Notes under the pieces: model-generated
What the model was told of the DNA's origin: nothing
What the model saw: the letters and a program-made list of their open reading frames with translations, nothing else
Database searches by the model: none
NCBI GenBank assembly: GCA_037389465.1
Contig: JAZARR010000204.1
Span: 434,001 to 498,000, forward strand
DNA: 64,000 bases
DNA from: Baylisascaris procyonis
Lineage: Eukaryota; Nematoda; Chromadorea; Rhabditida; Ascarididae
Direction: 5' to 3'
Part shown: positions 62,340-64,000 of the stretch, in pieces
How positions within the stretch are numbered: position 1 is the stretch's first letter
Layout: the number at the start of each line of letters is the position of its first letter
Made by a program: the position numbers and the translations under genes

Positions 62340-64000
62340 AGAAGACAAAACTTCCATATCTAACTATACAATGAATTATCGTGTGAGCGGATACTCCAGC
62401 GTCATTGTTACATTTATATTTAACACATATCAATGAAATATTTTTAACACATAATTTAATAATTACAAAATCCTTTTCAAATTTGATATATTAATTTAGA
62501 AGATGCAAATTTCCTCACTTTTCCTTCAATGGATGGACATACAAATAAGAATATGCACAGATATATATACGTATAAACGGGATATGCAAATACACTCACA
62601 AATATGCACAGACACACACTTTATTGAATGCAGAATTGCACGCATGTGTAAACGCGATACAATACTCTAGTCATTGCCATATTTCGCAACAGTTCAACGC
62701 GTCTGCCACACTTCATCGCCTTCGCCAATGGTTCGACGTGTCCTCTGCCTTACCCTCTATCTACCCACCATCCCTCCTCCTTCCCTTGGGAAAGTTAAAA
62801 CATTTGTCGTATACCAAACAACAGAAGCACTCACATTAAGAAACACTAAATATGAAATATAATTGCATTTTGAGAGCAAAACTCTATGAGCACAAAAGTG
62901 AGGCACCTTGCTAATTTCAATACTTACCGCCGAACGTCTCGACTTTTGAAAGCGAAAGCGACATGGAAAGTTGCCTTCTTAAGAAATGATTTGTCCACCT
63001 CAGAAATTACCTGAAATGGTTTTTTTTGCCTCAAAAAATACCCAAAGTGGTTTATCCACCCCAGAAATTCCGACATGAACGAAACGCAGCCAGTAGTATG
63101 TATTTAATATCTCCAATAAAGGCAGGTTAATAAGTCAAGCTAGTCACTCACCTCTTTCAAGTTTCATACTGCCACCTCAGCAACTTCAAACATAATAGCT
63201 TTAACCACTTAAATGGAATCATTTCTGGAACATACGAAGTTGTTGGGAAGGAAAGGTGGACGAAGAGAGAGTGACGGACGGGACGGGGGTATGGGGAAAG
63301 GCTCTTCGCCTCTAAAATTTGGATGTTGGAGATACTATCTTCACCAAAATTCTGCTGATAGTCCTCCATTTCCCACCATTTTTTCAAAGTTCCCAGATTA
63401 TGAAAAAGTTACCCGAAATAGAAATATGAAAATTATAGGTGAAACTATACCCATATACTCAATAAAAGAACCTCAAAAACTATTTCGTAAGCTTTTCATT
63501 TTTATACTAGAATAGCCACTATGAGAGCAGAAAGTCATTTAAACACTAAGCACTCATCAAAACTAACTATTGTCATTGTTGAAGCATCAGGAACTTTTTT
63601 TTGATTGTACATAAAAGTCTGCTATAGTATATCACGTTCAGTTGTAAATACTATTACGTATCCATTTGCAAATGAGTAATTCGAAATTCAAGCAGAACCA
63701 TAGCAGCAATAATCTAACAATCTCTTTTTAATCCTCTTATTGACATGTATTTTTTAAATTATTTCTTTTATATTTAACTCTTCTAAAAGAAAGAAAAATG
63801 TATGGCTGCTTTAAAAAAATTTTTTTGAGGAATTATTCCTTCCAGAATCTCTTTCCAACTTTTCTAACTTATTTTCCAACTTATCCAATTTTTTTAATAT
63901 TCATAACAAGAAAAAAAATTTTTCCGAGTGAAATTTTTCCAAGTATAAAATTATTATCCAAAATAGTATAATAAATATACTTCATCAATGAATAAACAAA
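62340..64000. other. Intron of ACSL gene 2, no exon seen
   Basis: The next upstream exon, equivalent to 47442-47524 of gene 1, is not found here, so this intron is at least 1.7 kb. The plus-strand frame of 100 codons at 63213-63515 lies antisense and is not supported. Confidence 0.6.

Noticed and set aside
63213..63515. Plus-strand frame of 100 codons at the right edge
   Set aside because: It is antisense within the expected intron of ACSL gene 2, with no splice or domain support.

Overview
This window looks like an AT-rich (roughly two-thirds A+T by eye) metazoan nuclear chromosome, most probably from a nematode. Genes are split into short exons of about 80-225 bp with nematode-style TTTCAG or TTTTAG acceptors, and one gene belongs to the nucleotide-diphospho-sugar transferase family (PF03407 type) that is expanded in nematodes. 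No operon-like bacterial genes, rRNA genes, convincing tRNA genes or CRISPR arrays were found. Most long open frames are shadows of repeats or chance.

Layout. 1-10.6 kb is mainly non-coding, with a few exon-like islands on the minus strand that I could not identify and keep at low confidence. 11.27-17.11 kb (plus strand) holds a gene for a secreted, probably GPI-anchored protein with fibronectin-III-like segments; one intron contains a homogeneous array of a 58-bp satellite. 17.1-20.7 kb shows no gene. 20.7-27.2 kb and 29.6-38.2 kb are two direct, diverged copies of one large segment. The right copy carries an intact eight-exon, 380-residue sugar transferase gene on the minus strand. The left copy carries only a decayed, internally deleted version, plus a second array of the same 58-bp satellite in opposite orientation. 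Between them, 27.2-29.4 kb has an inverted repeat whose arms each begin with a signal-peptide-like reading frame.

38.38-53.2 kb (minus) is a long-chain acyl-CoA synthetase (ACSL) gene. The intron between its middle exons has grown to about 6.4 kb and holds a 50-bp satellite and a 195-bp satellite. One 167-bp exon expected at that place from the paralogue is not in the window. 57.09-62.32 kb (minus) is the 3' half of a second ACSL gene with identical exon lengths and phases; its 5' half lies beyond the right edge.

The two ACSL paralogues would activate long-chain fatty acids at membranes, and the sugar transferase and GPI-type protein would act in the secretory pathway and at the cell surface. 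Nothing indicates that they form one pathway. The most unusual content is structural: three satellite families (two of them inside introns), a recently decayed tandem duplication, a G-quadruplex motif repeated in every 195-bp unit on the transcribed strand, and a missing catalytic-domain exon beside the satellites.
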